From CAVXHQ01 sp963761735 (GTDB lineage Bacteria > Pseudomonadota > Alphaproteobacteria > Rhodobacterales > Rhodobacteraceae), in assembly GCA_963761735.1 (NCBI GenBank), contig CAVXHQ010000005.1:1054001-1118000 (forward strand): 64,000 nucleotides of DNA. The letters are read 5' to 3'. The notes below the pieces were generated by a model. It did not search any database, was not told where the DNA came from, and saw nothing but the letters and a program-made list of their open reading frames with translations. A program made the position numbers and the translations under genes. Below, piece by piece: positions 1-9,323 of this stretch. Position 1 is the stretch's first letter. The number at the start of each line of letters is the position of its first letter.

Positions 1-81
1 AGGCACGGCGATGACGGCGGCGCCGAGAAAGATCGCGGCCTGAAGCAGATAGCTTTCCATGGGATCGGTATGACGGGCCAT
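1..81 (-). CDS. KefB/KefC-type cation:proton antiporter, N-terminal fragment
   Basis: Only the first 27 codons are in the window; the gene runs off the left edge. Read on the minus strand, the peptide has a short hydrophilic head and then a hydrophobic segment (ESYLLQAAIFLGAAVIAVP). This resembles the first membrane helix of monovalent cation:proton antiporter-2 family proteins (KefB, KefC, YbaL type), which begin with a similar LLQAxxFLxAAVxxVPL stretch. Two in-frame ATGs are possible, at 81 and 60; the shorter one places the helix nearer the N-terminus. Family proteins are usually about 550-650 residues, so nearly all of the gene lies outside. The call rests on a very short stretch. Confidence 0.45.
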   Translation of the reverse strand, partial: MARHTDPMESYLLQAAIFLGAAVIAVP

Positions 82-186
82 GCGCGCAGGCGCAATCGAC
101 AGCAGAGCGGTTGCGTTCACATCAGATGACAAGGCTGACGCGAAAACGTCAGGCGGTGTGATGTGCCGACAAAACCGGCATGGCCG

Positions 187-3100
187 TTATTCCTCGGGGA
201 TGACCAAGGCGTAAAGCTGGCCCCGAACGACATAATTCAACGCGTTGTCGCCAATGGCGGTCACCTGACCGCCTTCGAGGCTGTCGCCGATACCAACCCG
301 GATATAACGTCCGTTGGACAGGCGGATCAGGGCGCTGCGGTTATTGGGCCGTCCGTAGACGCCGATCAGGTTCACCCGGCCAAGATCGATGACGCTTTCC
401 TGCGTCGCGGCGGCAGCGACGGTTCTCGCCGTCGGTCCGGTCGGTGCGGCGGCCGCGCCAGAGGCAGGTTCCGGCTCGCCGTCGTCGTCTGCAGAACGGG
501 GAATCCCTGCCGCTGCGGCGGGAGGCGCGGCCGGGGTTGGCGCGGGAGCGGCGGCCGCAGTGGCGGTTCTGGTGCGGGTCTGCGAATTAGCCACAACCTG
601 AGAGAAGTTGCGCGGACGCGGGTCCGGGCGGGGCGCGCTTGCAACGGCCAGCCGCGTCGCTGTCGCCAGCGGATCGGGGCCCGCCGCGACGATTGCCGCA
701 AGGGCCGAAGAGACCGTGTTTTCGACCGGCGGCGCCTCGAGGGCGTCTTCGACTGCATCCTCGACCGTCGTGTCGATTGTCGTATCTGCCGGGGCCGGAT
801 CCTGTGACCGCACCGGAGGCCGGGGGCCCGCAAAGGCCACGAGGACGTCGGGGGCCGGAGCAGCCGAAAGATCTTCGGGCCGTCCGGGAGGACGCAGGCC
901 ATCGAGGCTGACGCCACCCGGCAAGGCCGACGGGACCGACGCGATGTCCTCCACGATCCCGGCACCGGTGTCCTCGGCACTCCCGGCCTCTGCATCGGGC
1001 GCATCCGGGGGCGCATCCGGGAGCGGTTGTGTTGCGGCCGTCGCCGCGTCATCGATGGACAGCGGACCGAACAGATCGGCAAAGGCCGCGGGGCGCAGTG
1101 CAGGACGACCCGGCATCGTGGCCAGCGCATTGGGAAATCCGTTGTCCGTCACCGTCACCGTCGGTGTGGGCGCCGGCGGCGCCGGCGTGCCGGGGCGCGT
1201 CGGTGGTATGACCGGGGGGGCCGCTGCATAGATCACCATGCCACCGGGCGTCACGATCCCGTCCGCCGTCGCAAGCAGAAAGCCGCGGGCGTCGCGCGGA
1301 AATTCGACGTCCGCCCCCGGTGGGTTGCGCTGATCGGGAACCCTGCCGTCGGGTGCAATCGCCGCGAGGACAGGACGGTCGGCAATCGTGGTGGGCTCCG
1401 GCAGGGTGGTGGGGGAAACGCCGGACAGCACCTCTGCCTCGGGGCGCAGGGGCAGGCGCGGAGCGCGCAGCCAGACGCCGGTCGCGGCGTAGAACCGGTC
1501 GGCCTCTGCGGGCGTGGGGACCGCGCCACTGGCCACGCCGCGCGCCGGGATCACCGCAACCCGTTCGGGTTCCGGCAGCGGCGTGGGCGCGGGTGGATCG
1601 GTTTGCGCCAGTGGCCTGGCATCGGGGCCGACCTGTTCGGGCAATGCCGGGGCCGCATCGGCCGTCACCGGCCCCGCCGCGTCGGCAGGCTGACCGGGGG
1701 CCGTTTCGGCGCCCGGAGCGGCCAGTGCGGCGGCGATATCGGGGGCGTCTGGACCGGTCTCCAAGGGGACGACGATGTCCGTGTCAGCAGAACCGGTTTC
1801 AGCGGCACCGCCAACGTCCGCGCCGGACGGCGCACCGTCCTGAACCGGCGCCGGTTCGGGGGCCGCTGCAATCTGAACCTCGGGCTCCATCCCCAGCCAT
1901 GCGGCAACCCGGCTTTCGGGGAAAACCGCCGCCCAGGCCGCGACACCGGCCAATACGGCGATCAGCGCCGCGATCAGAATCGCGAGCAGGAACCGGGGCT
2001 TGCCGGGGCGCGCGGCGGCTTTTGCCTGTCGCCGCGCGCCAAACACGGTCATGCTGTCGCGTTCGTTCTGCGACGCGCGCCGGTCGACGTCTTTGCGGTT
2101 GCCGGATATCGGTGCCGCGTCCGGCGGCGCCGTACCCATCGATGCGGTTCCTTGTACCCCCGGGCCGGGGGCTCGTGCGGCGCCCTTGACGGGCGGCTGC
2201 TTTGCCAGAACGGCGGCGGGAGGGGCCGCGACCTTTGCCGCCGTCGTGTCCAACTTTGCCGATGCGGCCCGGCGGCTGGCAAAGAGCCCGCCAAGACCGC
2301 CGTATGACGCCGGTTTCGCGGCGGAAGCCACCTCGTTCACCGGCGCGCTCTGCGTCAACGTCGCGCCCAGTTCCCGCGGCGGGGGTGCCACGGTTTTCCG
2401 GGCTGCCATCACCTTGCCCGGCGGTGCCGCGCCGATGTCGCGGGTGTCGCGGGGAACGTCGGCCTCCGTGCGGAATGGTGGTGGCGATCCGCCAAAGGCA
2501 ATCGGTGCCGTCGGCGGTTCCGGCGCTGCGTCCGCACCGGCATAACCGACCGGGCGCGCGGCGATTGCGGCCAGCCGTTTCGCCACGGCGGGCGGTGGCG
2601 TGCCGGGCGGCAGGCGGTCCGGCACGGGTTTCGGACCGGTGGCAGAACGGGCCGGGGAGTTGATGGCAGGTGTATTCTTGGCCGGTACCGTGCGGGGGGC
2701 CGCGCCCGTCCGGAGCGCGGGGGCGCCACCTGACGCCGTGTCGCCGGCCGGTGTCGCGGCGTCCGGCGGCGGTGCCTTGGCGGGTGGCATGACTGCCGGT
2801 CTCACGGTGCCGTCGGCGGTTCCGGACTGATCCCGGCGGGCGCCGTTCGCGATATCGTCGCGCGGTGTTGCAACGACAGGCCCGCGCGATACGAAAGCGA
2901 CCGAGGGCGGCACAGGCGGTGCAGCGCGGCCTGTCGGCGTTGCAGAAACGGCAGTCTGCGGCGCATCCGGCCCCGGTCGGGCCGGGGCCGGTCCGGCGTT
3001 CCTGCGCTCGAGACGCCCTTCGACCTGAGCGCGCAGGCGCGACGCAAAGAGCGGTGCCTCATCGGCGGGGGCGGCCGCGGGCGTCTTTTCTGCCGGATCG

Positions 3101-4347
3101 GAGGTTTTCTCGGACCGCACAGGCGCCGCCTCCGGCGGTTTGCCGGACGCGTTCTTTGCAATCGGGACATCCGGCGCGGGTGCGGCATCGGCTGCTGCGG
3201 TGGCAGGAGCGACATCAGGCGATGCCTTTGCGGTTGAACCGATCTCCTTTGCAGGCTGATCCGTCGTGCCGCCTCTGGTTGCATCGAAATCAGGCGCCTG
3301 GATCCGGGGCGTCGCGGACTTTGCTTTTGCGGTGTCGGATGTTTCGCGCCCGGCCGCTGGCGTTGTCGCCTTTTTTTCCGTCGCAGATTCTTCCCCAGTC
3401 GCAGAATCCGACGGTTCGGTTGCCGGTCCTGCGTCCGCATCCGCCTGTACCATTCCTGCCGTTGGCGATGCCTGTTTTGGCGCAGCGGATTTTGACGCGG
3501 CGGGTTTCAACGCGGCGGGTTTCAGGCCGTCAAGATTGAGGACCTCGGATTTGGGAGGAGCGGGCGACGCTGTGCCCGCGTGCCCGGGTTTTTCACCGGT
3601 CGCCGGTTTGGCGGGCGCGGATCCGTCCGTCTCGGTCTCGGCAGGACTGCCCTCGACAGGACCGTCTTCGGCAGGACCGTCGCGCGGGGGCACCCGAGGC
3701 GGAGTTGGCGAAGAATTCGGCGCGGCGACGGGATCCGGTGGGACTGCCTTTGCCGGTTTCGACGCCGGTCCGGGCTCGGCCTTGGGTGGTTTCTGCGCTG
3801 CCGCCGGGGCACCTTGGGCCACGGCCTGCGCCTCGCGCGCGACGTCGGTGTCCTTGCCCAGCAATTTCTGTGCAGCGGCGGTCGGACCGAAGAAAGCCTC
3901 GCCTGCGAAAATATCCGGCGGTGGCGAGGCTGCAAATGCCACGGGGGCGAATTTATGTTCCACTGCAAAGGCTTCGGCCTCGGCGAGTGTTTCGCGGGCG
4001 ACGGCGGCGACATAGGTCTTGCCGTTCCGTTCGATGTGATCCACGACCAGCTCGTCAAGCGTGTATGGCGTCGCGCCATCCAGTGCCTTGTGCACCTGCG
4101 CCAGCGTCGCCGCGCCGTCGAGCGTCATGTACCGGATCTGATCGTCGGGCAGGATCAGACGCGTGCGCAGGCCTTCGGGATCGCGGGCGAGGGCCGTGCT
4201 GCGCAAGGCGGCCAATGCCGTGGTCATGTCCTCGACGTCGAGCGAAACCTCGCCCACGACGGTCCAGACACCCGCTGCACGGTGCAGCAGGCTGACCCCG
4301 TCGAAGGAAAGCGAGAGGGCGAAGTTCGGGCTGGCGGTACGGCTCAT
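187..4347 (-). CDS. Very long Pro/Ala-rich single-span protein with PilP/GspC-like C-terminus
   Basis: This 1386-residue protein has three parts. Residues 1 to about 170 form a folded-looking domain (start MSRTASPNFALSLSFDGVSL) faintly reminiscent of the degenerate actin-like PilM/GspL fold. About 600 residues of Ala/Pro/Thr/Lys-rich low-complexity sequence follow. One hydrophobic helix lies at about residues 786-808 (FLLAILIAALIAVLAGVAAW) with basic residues before it. Another long Pro/Ala/Asp-rich periplasmic linker leads to a compact C-terminal domain of about 60 residues (VNLIGVYGRPNNRSALIRLS...) that resembles the PilP/GspC homology domain. I infer an inner-membrane linker of a pilus or secretion-like envelope assembly, but no such genes are adjacent. 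Rhodobacteraceae carry similar proteins of unknown role. The ATG at 4347 has no strong ribosome-binding site. Confidence 0.6.
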   Translation of the reverse strand: MSRTASPNFALSLSFDGVSLLHRAAGVWTVVGEVSLDVEDMTTALAALRSTALARDPEGLRTRLILPDDQIRYMTLDGAATLAQVHKALDGATPYTLDELVVDHIERNGKTYVAAVARETLAEAEAFAVEHKFAPVAFAASPPPDIFAGEAFFGPTAAAQKLLGKDTDVAREAQAVAQGAPAAAQKPPKAEPGPASKPAKAVPPDPVAAPNSSPTPPRVPPRDGPAEDGPVEGSPAETETDGSAPAKPATGEKPGHAGTASPAPPKSEVLNLDGLKPAALKPAASKSAAPKQASPTAGMVQADADAGPATEPSDSATGEESATEKKATTPAAGRETSDTAKAKSATPRIQAPDFDATRGGTTDQPAKEIGSTAKASPDVAPATAAADAAPAPDVPIAKNASGKPPEAAPVRSEKTSDPAEKTPAAAPADEAPLFASRLRAQVEGRLERRNAGPAPARPGPDAPQTAVSATPTGRAAPPVPPSVAFVSRGPVVATPRDDIANGARRDQSGTADGTVRPAVMPPAKAPPPDAATPAGDTASGGAPALRTGAAPRTVPAKNTPAINSPARSATGPKPVPDRLPPGTPPPAVAKRLAAIAARPVGYAGADAAPEPPTAPIAFGGSPPPFRTEADVPRDTRDIGAAPPGKVMAARKTVAPPPRELGATLTQSAPVNEVASAAKPASYGGLGGLFASRRAASAKLDTTAAKVAAPPAAVLAKQPPVKGAARAPGPGVQGTASMGTAPPDAAPISGNRKDVDRRASQNERDSMTVFGARRQAKAAARPGKPRFLLAILIAALIAVLAGVAAWAAVFPESRVAAWLGMEPEVQIAAAPEPAPVQDGAPSGADVGGAAETGSADTDIVVPLETGPDAPDIAAALAAPGAETAPGQPADAAGPVTADAAPALPEQVGPDARPLAQTDPPAPTPLPEPERVAVIPARGVASGAVPTPAEADRFYAATGVWLRAPRLPLRPEAEVLSGVSPTTLPEPTTIADRPVLAAIAPDGRVPDQRNPPGADVEFPRDARGFLLATADGIVTPGGMVIYAAAPPVIPPTRPGTPAPPAPTPTVTVTDNGFPNALATMPGRPALRPAAFADLFGPLSIDDAATAATQPLPDAPPDAPDAEAGSAEDTGAGIVEDIASVPSALPGGVSLDGLRPPGRPEDLSAAPAPDVLVAFAGPRPPVRSQDPAPADTTIDTTVEDAVEDALEAPPVENTVSSALAAIVAAGPDPLATATRLAVASAPRPDPRPRNFSQVVANSQTRTRTATAAAAPAPTPAAPPAAAAGIPRSADDDGEPEPASGAAAAPTGPTARTVAAAATQESVIDLGRVNLIGVYGRPNNRSALIRLSNGRYIRVGIGDSLEGGQVTAIGDNALNYVVRGQLYALVIPEE

Positions 4348-4807
4348 CTTGGGGTGGTTTTTCCCGCGTGTTCTAAGTTGAATGCTGGCGAAGCCTCATG
4401 TCCGCTCCGCCAATTTACTCCGATCTGATGCCCTGTCAAAGAGTGCGGCGCAAGACCGCGCGTTTCCGCCGATACCCGGGTCCTCGCAGGCATTGTCCGG
4501 GGCGCGGACCGCGGCACGGCAGACAGGGCCAGAGGTGCCGCGAAATCATGGCGGTCGACGGGGTGCCGGGACCCGGTTTTCAGCAATTTTGCGGTTGCTC
4601 CTTTGGTGTCGCCGGTGGCGGAGAGCCGGAATGTGGGCGCAACGTGGCCCGGTACCCGCACCCGTCTGACGACGCAGCGGTGAACGGGCGCCGGCAGTCA
4701 CGTTAACCCGCTTGTAAGGGTCGGCTCCTCCAATTGCTCATCTTTATAATATATAACATAGGGTTGGACCGAAATCTTCATGTATCGGATCAACCCTATG
4801 TTCAGCC
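4348..4807. other. Intergenic region without a recognisable gene
   Basis: This 460-bp gap lies between the start of the Pro/Ala-rich gene and the end of metY. Open frames crossing it are short and have no recognisable similarity. It should contain the promoter of the minus-strand gene starting at 4347. Its right end is AT-rich and holds the inverted repeat annotated at 4755-4802. I see no RNA gene. Confidence 0.5.
4755..4802 (-). terminator. Stem-loop just after metY, probable terminator
   Basis: AACATAGGGTTG at 4755-4766 is perfectly repeated in inverted orientation at 4791-4802 (CAACCCTATGTT), with a second inner pairing CCGA/TCGG at 4769-4772 and 4785-4788. The hairpin begins six bases after the metY stop codon on the minus strand and is followed by an AT-rich tract (ATATATTATAAAG) rather than a pure U run. 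This fits a transcription terminator; a protein-binding palindrome is the alternative. Confidence 0.55.
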
Positions 4808-6097
4808 TCAGGCGACGGCTTTCGCCAGGGCTTGGTCGAGGTCGGCGATGATGTCGGCCACGTCTTCCGTGCCGATCGAGACACGCACGACATTGGCGGC
4901 AGCCCCCGCCGCGTCGAGCTGTTCGGGCGTCAGTTGCCGGTGCGTCGTCGAGGCGGAATGGATGATCAGGCTGCGCGTATCGCCAAGGTTGGCAACGTGG
5001 CTGAACAGCTCGACCCCGTTCACAAGTTTGACACAGGCGTCATAGCCGCCCTTGACCGCAAAGGTGAAAAGGCCGCCCGCACCCTTGGGACAAACCGTCT
5101 CGATGCGGTCATAGTACGGCGAGGATTTCAGCCCGGCGTAGGTCACGAAATCGATCCGCGGATCGTTCTCGAGCCATTCGGCGACGGCCTGCGCGTTTTC
5201 GACGTGCTTGCGCATCCGCAAGCTCAGTGTCTCGATCCCCATCAGCGTGTAATGCGCGCCCTGCGGGTTCATCGTCATGCCCAGATCGCGCAGGACCACG
5301 GCAATGGAATAGAAAGTAAACGCCATCGCGCCCAGCGCCTCGTGGAATTTGATCCCGTGGTAGGCGGGTTCCGGCGCGGACAGCGACGGAAACTTGTCCG
5401 AGGCCGACCAGTCGAATTTCCCCGAATCAACGATTGCCCCGCCGGTGACGGTGCCGTTGCCGGTGAGGTATTTCGTGGTCGAGTGGACGACGAGCGTGGC
5501 GCCGTGTTCGATCGGGCGGCACAGATAGGGCGTGGCCGTCGTGTTGTCGACGATCAGCGGCAGGCCCGCCGCATCGGTGATGTCGGCGATGGCGCGCAGA
5601 TCGGTTATATAGCCGCCCGGGTTCGCGATGCTTTCGCAGAACACGGCGCGGGTGTCGTCGTCGATGGCGGCGGCCACGGCGTCCAGATCGTCGAAATCGA
5701 CAAAGGTGCAGGACCAGCCGAACTTGCGGATCGTGTTTGTAAACTGCTGCACAGTGCCGCCGTACAGGCGTGTCGAGGCGACGATGTTCCTGCCCGGCGC
5801 CATCAGCGGGAACAGCGCCATGATCTGTGCGGCATGCCCTGACGAGCAGCAGACCCCGCCCACGCCGCCCTCGAGGTGGGTGATCCGGGTGGCAAGCGCA
5901 CTGACGGTGGGGTTGGTCAGGCGGCTGTAGATATTGCCGACCTCGGCCAGGTTGAACAGCGCTGCGGCATGGTCCGCGTCGCGGAAAACATAGGCCGTCG
6001 TCTGATAGATCGGCACCTGACGCGCGCCGGTGGCGGGGTCTGGCGCCGCACCGGCGTGGATCTGTGCGGTATCGAAACCGTGGGTTGTATCGGACAT
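4808..6097 (-). CDS. metY: O-acetylhomoserine aminocarboxypropyltransferase (sulfhydrylase)
   Basis: This is a PLP-dependent enzyme of the Cys/Met metabolism family (gamma-family, fold type I) that joins O-acetylhomoserine with sulfide (or methanethiol) to make homocysteine (or methionine) in the cytoplasm. Features seen: the N-terminal GFDTAQIHAGAAPDPATGAR motif, IYQTTAYVF, YSRLTNPT, the PLP-contacting SSGHAAQ region and the Schiff-base lysine in HSTTKYLTGNG at about residue 209. The length of 429 residues fits MetY rather than the shorter MetB/MetC/MetZ enzymes. The ATG at 6097 is preferred because GGGAG lies 8 bases upstream; a GTG at 6106 is in frame but has no such spacing. It is divergent from the VOC gene. 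Confidence 0.88.
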   Translation of the reverse strand: MSDTTHGFDTAQIHAGAAPDPATGARQVPIYQTTAYVFRDADHAAALFNLAEVGNIYSRLTNPTVSALATRITHLEGGVGGVCCSSGHAAQIMALFPLMAPGRNIVASTRLYGGTVQQFTNTIRKFGWSCTFVDFDDLDAVAAAIDDDTRAVFCESIANPGGYITDLRAIADITDAAGLPLIVDNTTATPYLCRPIEHGATLVVHSTTKYLTGNGTVTGGAIVDSGKFDWSASDKFPSLSAPEPAYHGIKFHEALGAMAFTFYSIAVVLRDLGMTMNPQGAHYTLMGIETLSLRMRKHVENAQAVAEWLENDPRIDFVTYAGLKSSPYYDRIETVCPKGAGGLFTFAVKGGYDACVKLVNGVELFSHVANLGDTRSLIIHSASTTHRQLTPEQLDAAGAAANVVRVSIGTEDVADIIADLDQALAKAVA

Positions 6098-6185
6098 TCT
6101 TATCACTCCCTTTGAATTCGTTTTGCGGCCTTGTATGTCATCCGGGGCGCGCCCTCAATCGTCGCGACACAGGCAGGAACATACC

Positions 6186-6599
6186 ATGGCCCATCCGTTT
6201 CATCTGGCGTTCCACGTTACGGATCTGACCGCTGCTCGAGAATTCTATTCCGGCGTGATCGGGGCTATCGAGGGGCGCAGTACGCCGACCTGGGTCGATT
6301 TCGATTTCTTCGGGCATCAGCTGAGCCTGCAACTGGGCACGCCGTTCGCGACAGCGGCGACCGGCAAGGTCGGCGACAACATGGTGCCGATGCCGCATTT
6401 CGGCGTGGTGCTGCCGCTGGCTGAATGGACGCCGCTTGCCCGGCGGCTCGAAGCGGCGGCGACCGATTTCATCGTCGCACCCTCGGTCCGGTTCGCGGGG
6501 GGGGCGGGCGAGCAATGGACGATGTTTTTTCGCGATCCGTCGGGCAATCCGATCGAGATCAAGGGGTTTGCCGACACCAGCGGGATATTCGCGACCTGA
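6186..6599 (+). CDS. VOC-family (glyoxalase/dioxygenase-fold) protein
   Basis: This 137-residue single-domain vicinal-oxygen-chelate protein begins with the typical beta-alpha-beta start (FHLAFHVTDLTAAREFYSGVIG) and ends with FFRDPSGNPIEIKGF, the family's C-terminal metal-ligand strand. The candidate metal residues H9, H65-type and the final Glu of NPIEIK are present. Such proteins may be lyases, dioxygenases or resistance proteins, and the substrate cannot be told from sequence. The ATG at 6186 has an AGGAA element upstream. It stands alone, divergent from metY and convergent with the glycosyltransferase-like gene. Confidence 0.75.
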   Translation: MAHPFHLAFHVTDLTAAREFYSGVIGAIEGRSTPTWVDFDFFGHQLSLQLGTPFATAATGKVGDNMVPMPHFGVVLPLAEWTPLARRLEAAATDFIVAPSVRFAGGAGEQWTMFFRDPSGNPIEIKGFADTSGIFAT

Positions 6600-6733
6600 A
6601 CCGGGGCGCAGGTTGGCAGGCGTCGCACCCTTGGCCTCTGACGACGGTATCTTGGGCAAAAAGAACTGGGGCGTGCGCGATTTTCCCGACCCGTCGGGTG
6701 TTCCGCGGGTCTGTGGATGGGCGACGCGGGCGG

Positions 6734-7759
6734 TCAGCGCATCCAGTAGCCTTCGGATTTGATGCGGTTGCGGATTGCGCGCTCATAGCGCGGCAGGTTG
6801 TCGCGGTCGAACAGCGCGCGCACCTTTTCCCCCTGACCGTGGTAGATCATCTTGCGGATCGGGTCGTAGTTCTTGATCAGCTTCTTGATCTTGTTGGGCC
6901 GGGTGATGGTTTCCAGCACATCGACGACGGCATCGCTTTCGCGGGCGTACAGCAGCGGCAGGGTGCGATAGTGGCACGTCACATCGCCGTCGAGGCCCGC
7001 GAGATCCGCACCGGGCCGACCGCCGCCGAACGAATGGATCACCAGCGGCAGCGCCACCTGATCGAGCCAGGGATCGAGCGATTGCAGCACCAGCTCATCC
7101 GGACGCTCATCGCGGATTTTCAGCGCGTACCCGGTAAACCGCGCGCCGAATGCCACGGGGTCAGTGCCGAAAAACCAGCCTGCGTTGAAATAGAGATAGC
7201 GGGTCCAGTGCTCGTCCGGTTTCGTCAGATCGAGCGAACTGTCGAAATCGAGGCCCGCGATATCGTAGAGCGATTTCCACGTCGCGGCATAGCCGGGCCC
7301 GTACAACTCCTGCTCCGGCCAGGTGCCGGTGCGCCGCATCGAGGCCGCGGGCCGCGCGAAATCGAACGGCACGGCGGCCAGATCGCCGGTCACCAGCGTG
7401 TCGGTATCGAAAAACACGAAGGGTTCGTCCGGGGGCAGGGCAGCCAGCCCTTCGATCTTGTTGCCATAGGCATATAACTGGCCGAAACAGCGGCTTTCGA
7501 AGGGGACGATCCGCGCCCCCATTTCGCGCAGGGCGTCGGCCACATCGGTGTGAATGCGCGGGTCGCGGTCCCACAGCGGGCCGGGCTGCGGCTCTGCGAT
7601 GATGACGCGCGCGGCGAGGGCGGGCGCCTGGGCGGTTAGCGAGGCCATGAACAACAGCGCCTCGTATTGCAGGCGCCCGGCCTGCGCCACGATCATGATG
7701 TTGTATCCGGGCGGCGCCGTGTCCGTCGCACTCTGGCTCGTCGTCGAAATCCGCGCCAT
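6734..7759 (-). CDS. Glycosyltransferase-like protein with DxD motif
   Basis: The protein has 341 residues with no signal peptide. Its N-terminal half looks like a nucleotide-sugar-binding fold: NIMIVAQAGRLQYEALLFMASL, then VFFDTDTLVTGDL at about residue 118, a DxD metal/nucleotide-sugar motif of the GT-A type. The C-terminal half contains conserved-looking aromatic and basic stretches (RYLYFNAGWFFGTDP; basic tail PNKIKKLIKNYDPIRKM). This suggests a soluble or peripheral glycosyltransferase related to families 8/32. The acceptor is unknown and no cell-surface polysaccharide genes are adjacent. The ATG at 7759 is chosen because AGGA lies 5 bases upstream; an ATG at 7765 has no usable spacing. 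Confidence 0.6.
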   Translation of the reverse strand: MARISTTSQSATDTAPPGYNIMIVAQAGRLQYEALLFMASLTAQAPALAARVIIAEPQPGPLWDRDPRIHTDVADALREMGARIVPFESRCFGQLYAYGNKIEGLAALPPDEPFVFFDTDTLVTGDLAAVPFDFARPAASMRRTGTWPEQELYGPGYAATWKSLYDIAGLDFDSSLDLTKPDEHWTRYLYFNAGWFFGTDPVAFGARFTGYALKIRDERPDELVLQSLDPWLDQVALPLVIHSFGGGRPGADLAGLDGDVTCHYRTLPLLYARESDAVVDVLETITRPNKIKKLIKNYDPIRKMIYHGQGEKVRALFDRDNLPRYERAIRNRIKSEGYWMR

Positions 7760-7852
7760 ACTCATCCTGCCCGTGGCTGAACACATCGGGCCGACATTAG
7801 GTCAGCAGGCGCTCAACCGAAAGTACGCTTGCCGCTGCACAGGAGATTTATC

Positions 7853-8398
7853 GTGATCAATCCATTATTTTTGCCGTATTTCATTGCGCTGTCCCTCGGC
7901 ATGCAGATGCCGCAAACCACCGTTCCCGATGTTGCCCCGATGCCCGGCGAGGTGCCGGACGCGATGCCGGGCGAGGCGCCCGCGACCCTCGGGATCGTCG
8001 ATCTGGCCGCTCGCGCGCCGGAACCGCAGATCCCCACGGGGCAATATACCACGGCCGTCGAGGTGAAGCCGATCCTTGGCATGACCAAACAAAGCTGGGC
8101 GGCGGTGCGCCTGTATGAGGGCAGCGACCTGGTCTATTTCTCGCATCTGCTGGCGTGGCGCTGCGGGCTGTGGGGCATTCGCTGGGGGGTGAACGGCGAG
8201 GCGGCGGTGAACGAAGTTGTCCTCGAGCCTTGCCACGAGGGGACCGCCAGTCCCAATGCGCTGACCGATCCGATCGGTTTTCCGATCTATGTCACGCTGC
8301 CGCCCAACAGCGTCGAGAGCCTGTATGTCGAGGTGATCTTCGACGATGGCACCACCGATTTCGCACGGTTCGAGCGTGCGCAGATACTGATCCCGTGA
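7853..8398 (+). CDS. Hypothetical protein, possibly exported
   Basis: I do not recognise a family. The 181-residue product starts with a short hydrophobic stretch (INPLFLPYFIALSLGMQ), then a Pro/Met-rich spacer to about residue 50, then a mixed domain with YTTAVEVKPILGMTKQSWAAVRLYEG, two Trp/Cys-rich strands (LLAWRCGLWGIRWGVNG) and VEVIFDDGTTDFARFERAQ. The GTG at 7853 is chosen because AGGAG lies 7 bases upstream; the frame is open further upstream without a good site. The gene ends 10 bp before mmsB and may be cotranscribed with it. Confidence 0.6.
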   Translation: MINPLFLPYFIALSLGMQMPQTTVPDVAPMPGEVPDAMPGEAPATLGIVDLAARAPEPQIPTGQYTTAVEVKPILGMTKQSWAAVRLYEGSDLVYFSHLLAWRCGLWGIRWGVNGEAAVNEVVLEPCHEGTASPNALTDPIGFPIYVTLPPNSVESLYVEVIFDDGTTDFARFERAQILIP

Positions 8399-8408
8399 GG
8401 CGAGGTTT

Positions 8409-9323
8409 ATGACTACGATCGCCTTTATCGGGCTGGGAAACATGGGCGCGCCGATGGCCGTCAACCTTGTCGCCGCCTGCGCCGCGCACGATGCCGCATT
8501 GGCCGGCGGTATCGTGCGCGGTTTCGACCCCGTGGCACCTGTGCCGCCGGGGATCATTCCCGCCGCCTCCGTTGCCGATGCCGCGACCGGCGCCGATGTC
8601 GTCATCACCATGCTGCCTGACGGCGCCGTGCTGCGCGCCGTCGCCGCCGACATCGTGGCGGCAGCCAGCCCCGGCGCATTGTACATCGATTGTTCCACCG
8701 TCGATGTGGACAGCGCGCGCGCCGTGGCATCGTTGTCGGTCGGGGCCGGTTTGGAGCCGGTCGACGCGCCGGTTTCGGGCGGGACCGGCGGCGCGCAGGC
8801 CGGCACGCTGACCTTCATGATCGGCGGCACGGACGCGGGATGCGCGCGCGCGGCCCCGTTTCTGGGAGTGATGGGCGCGCGGGTCGTGCACTGCGGCGGC
8901 GCGGGGACGGGTCAGGCCGCTAAAATCTGCAACAACATGATCCTCGGCGCCACGATGCTTGCGACGTCGGAGGCCTTCGTTCTGGCAGACGCCCTCGGCC
9001 TCGATCGCGCCGCCCTGTACGATGTGGCGCAGGCGTCGTCGGGGCAAAGCTGGTCGCTGACAACCTATTGCCCGGCGCCGGGGGTCGGGCCGGTCAGCCC
9101 CGCCGATCACGGATACGTTCCGGGATTTGCAGGAGAGCTGATGCTCAAGGATCTGAGGCTGAGCCAACAGGCAGCGGCGGGCGCCGATGCGGCGACGCCG
9201 ATGGGGGCCTTGGCCGCGACTCTATACGAAGCGTTTGCAGGTGACATGCCGGGAAAGGATTTTTCCGCCGTGCTGCCATGGCTGACGCGCAGGACCCGCA
9301 ATGGAAACGGCGAGCCGGACTGA
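8409..9323 (+). CDS. mmsB: 3-hydroxyisobutyrate dehydrogenase
   Basis: This NAD-dependent beta-hydroxyacid dehydrogenase oxidises 3-hydroxyisobutyrate to methylmalonate semialdehyde in valine degradation. The 304-residue product shows the complete family signature: N-terminal Rossmann motif FIGLGNMGAPMAVNL, substrate-binding DAPVSGGTGGAQAGTLTFMIGG, and the catalytic-lysine segment GTGQAAKICNNMILG, with the lysine in AAKICNN. Length is typical (about 290-305). A purine-rich GAGGCGAGG precedes the ATG. The gene follows the 7853 hypothetical gene closely and is the last intact gene before a region of decayed insertion sequences. Related hydroxyacid dehydrogenases (tartronate semialdehyde reductase, for example) are possible but fit less well. 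Confidence 0.85.
   Translation: MTTIAFIGLGNMGAPMAVNLVAACAAHDAALAGGIVRGFDPVAPVPPGIIPAASVADAATGADVVITMLPDGAVLRAVAADIVAAASPGALYIDCSTVDVDSARAVASLSVGAGLEPVDAPVSGGTGGAQAGTLTFMIGGTDAGCARAAPFLGVMGARVVHCGGAGTGQAAKICNNMILGATMLATSEAFVLADALGLDRAALYDVAQASSGQSWSLTTYCPAPGVGPVSPADHGYVPGFAGELMLKDLRLSQQAAAGADAATPMGALAATLYEAFAGDMPGKDFSAVLPWLTRRTRNGNGEPD

Noticed and set aside
163..3539. Several plus-strand frames opposite the Pro/Ala-rich gene
   Set aside because: Their Arg/Gly/Ser-rich translations are antisense shadows of low-complexity GC-rich sequence, and the minus-strand protein has real domains at both ends.
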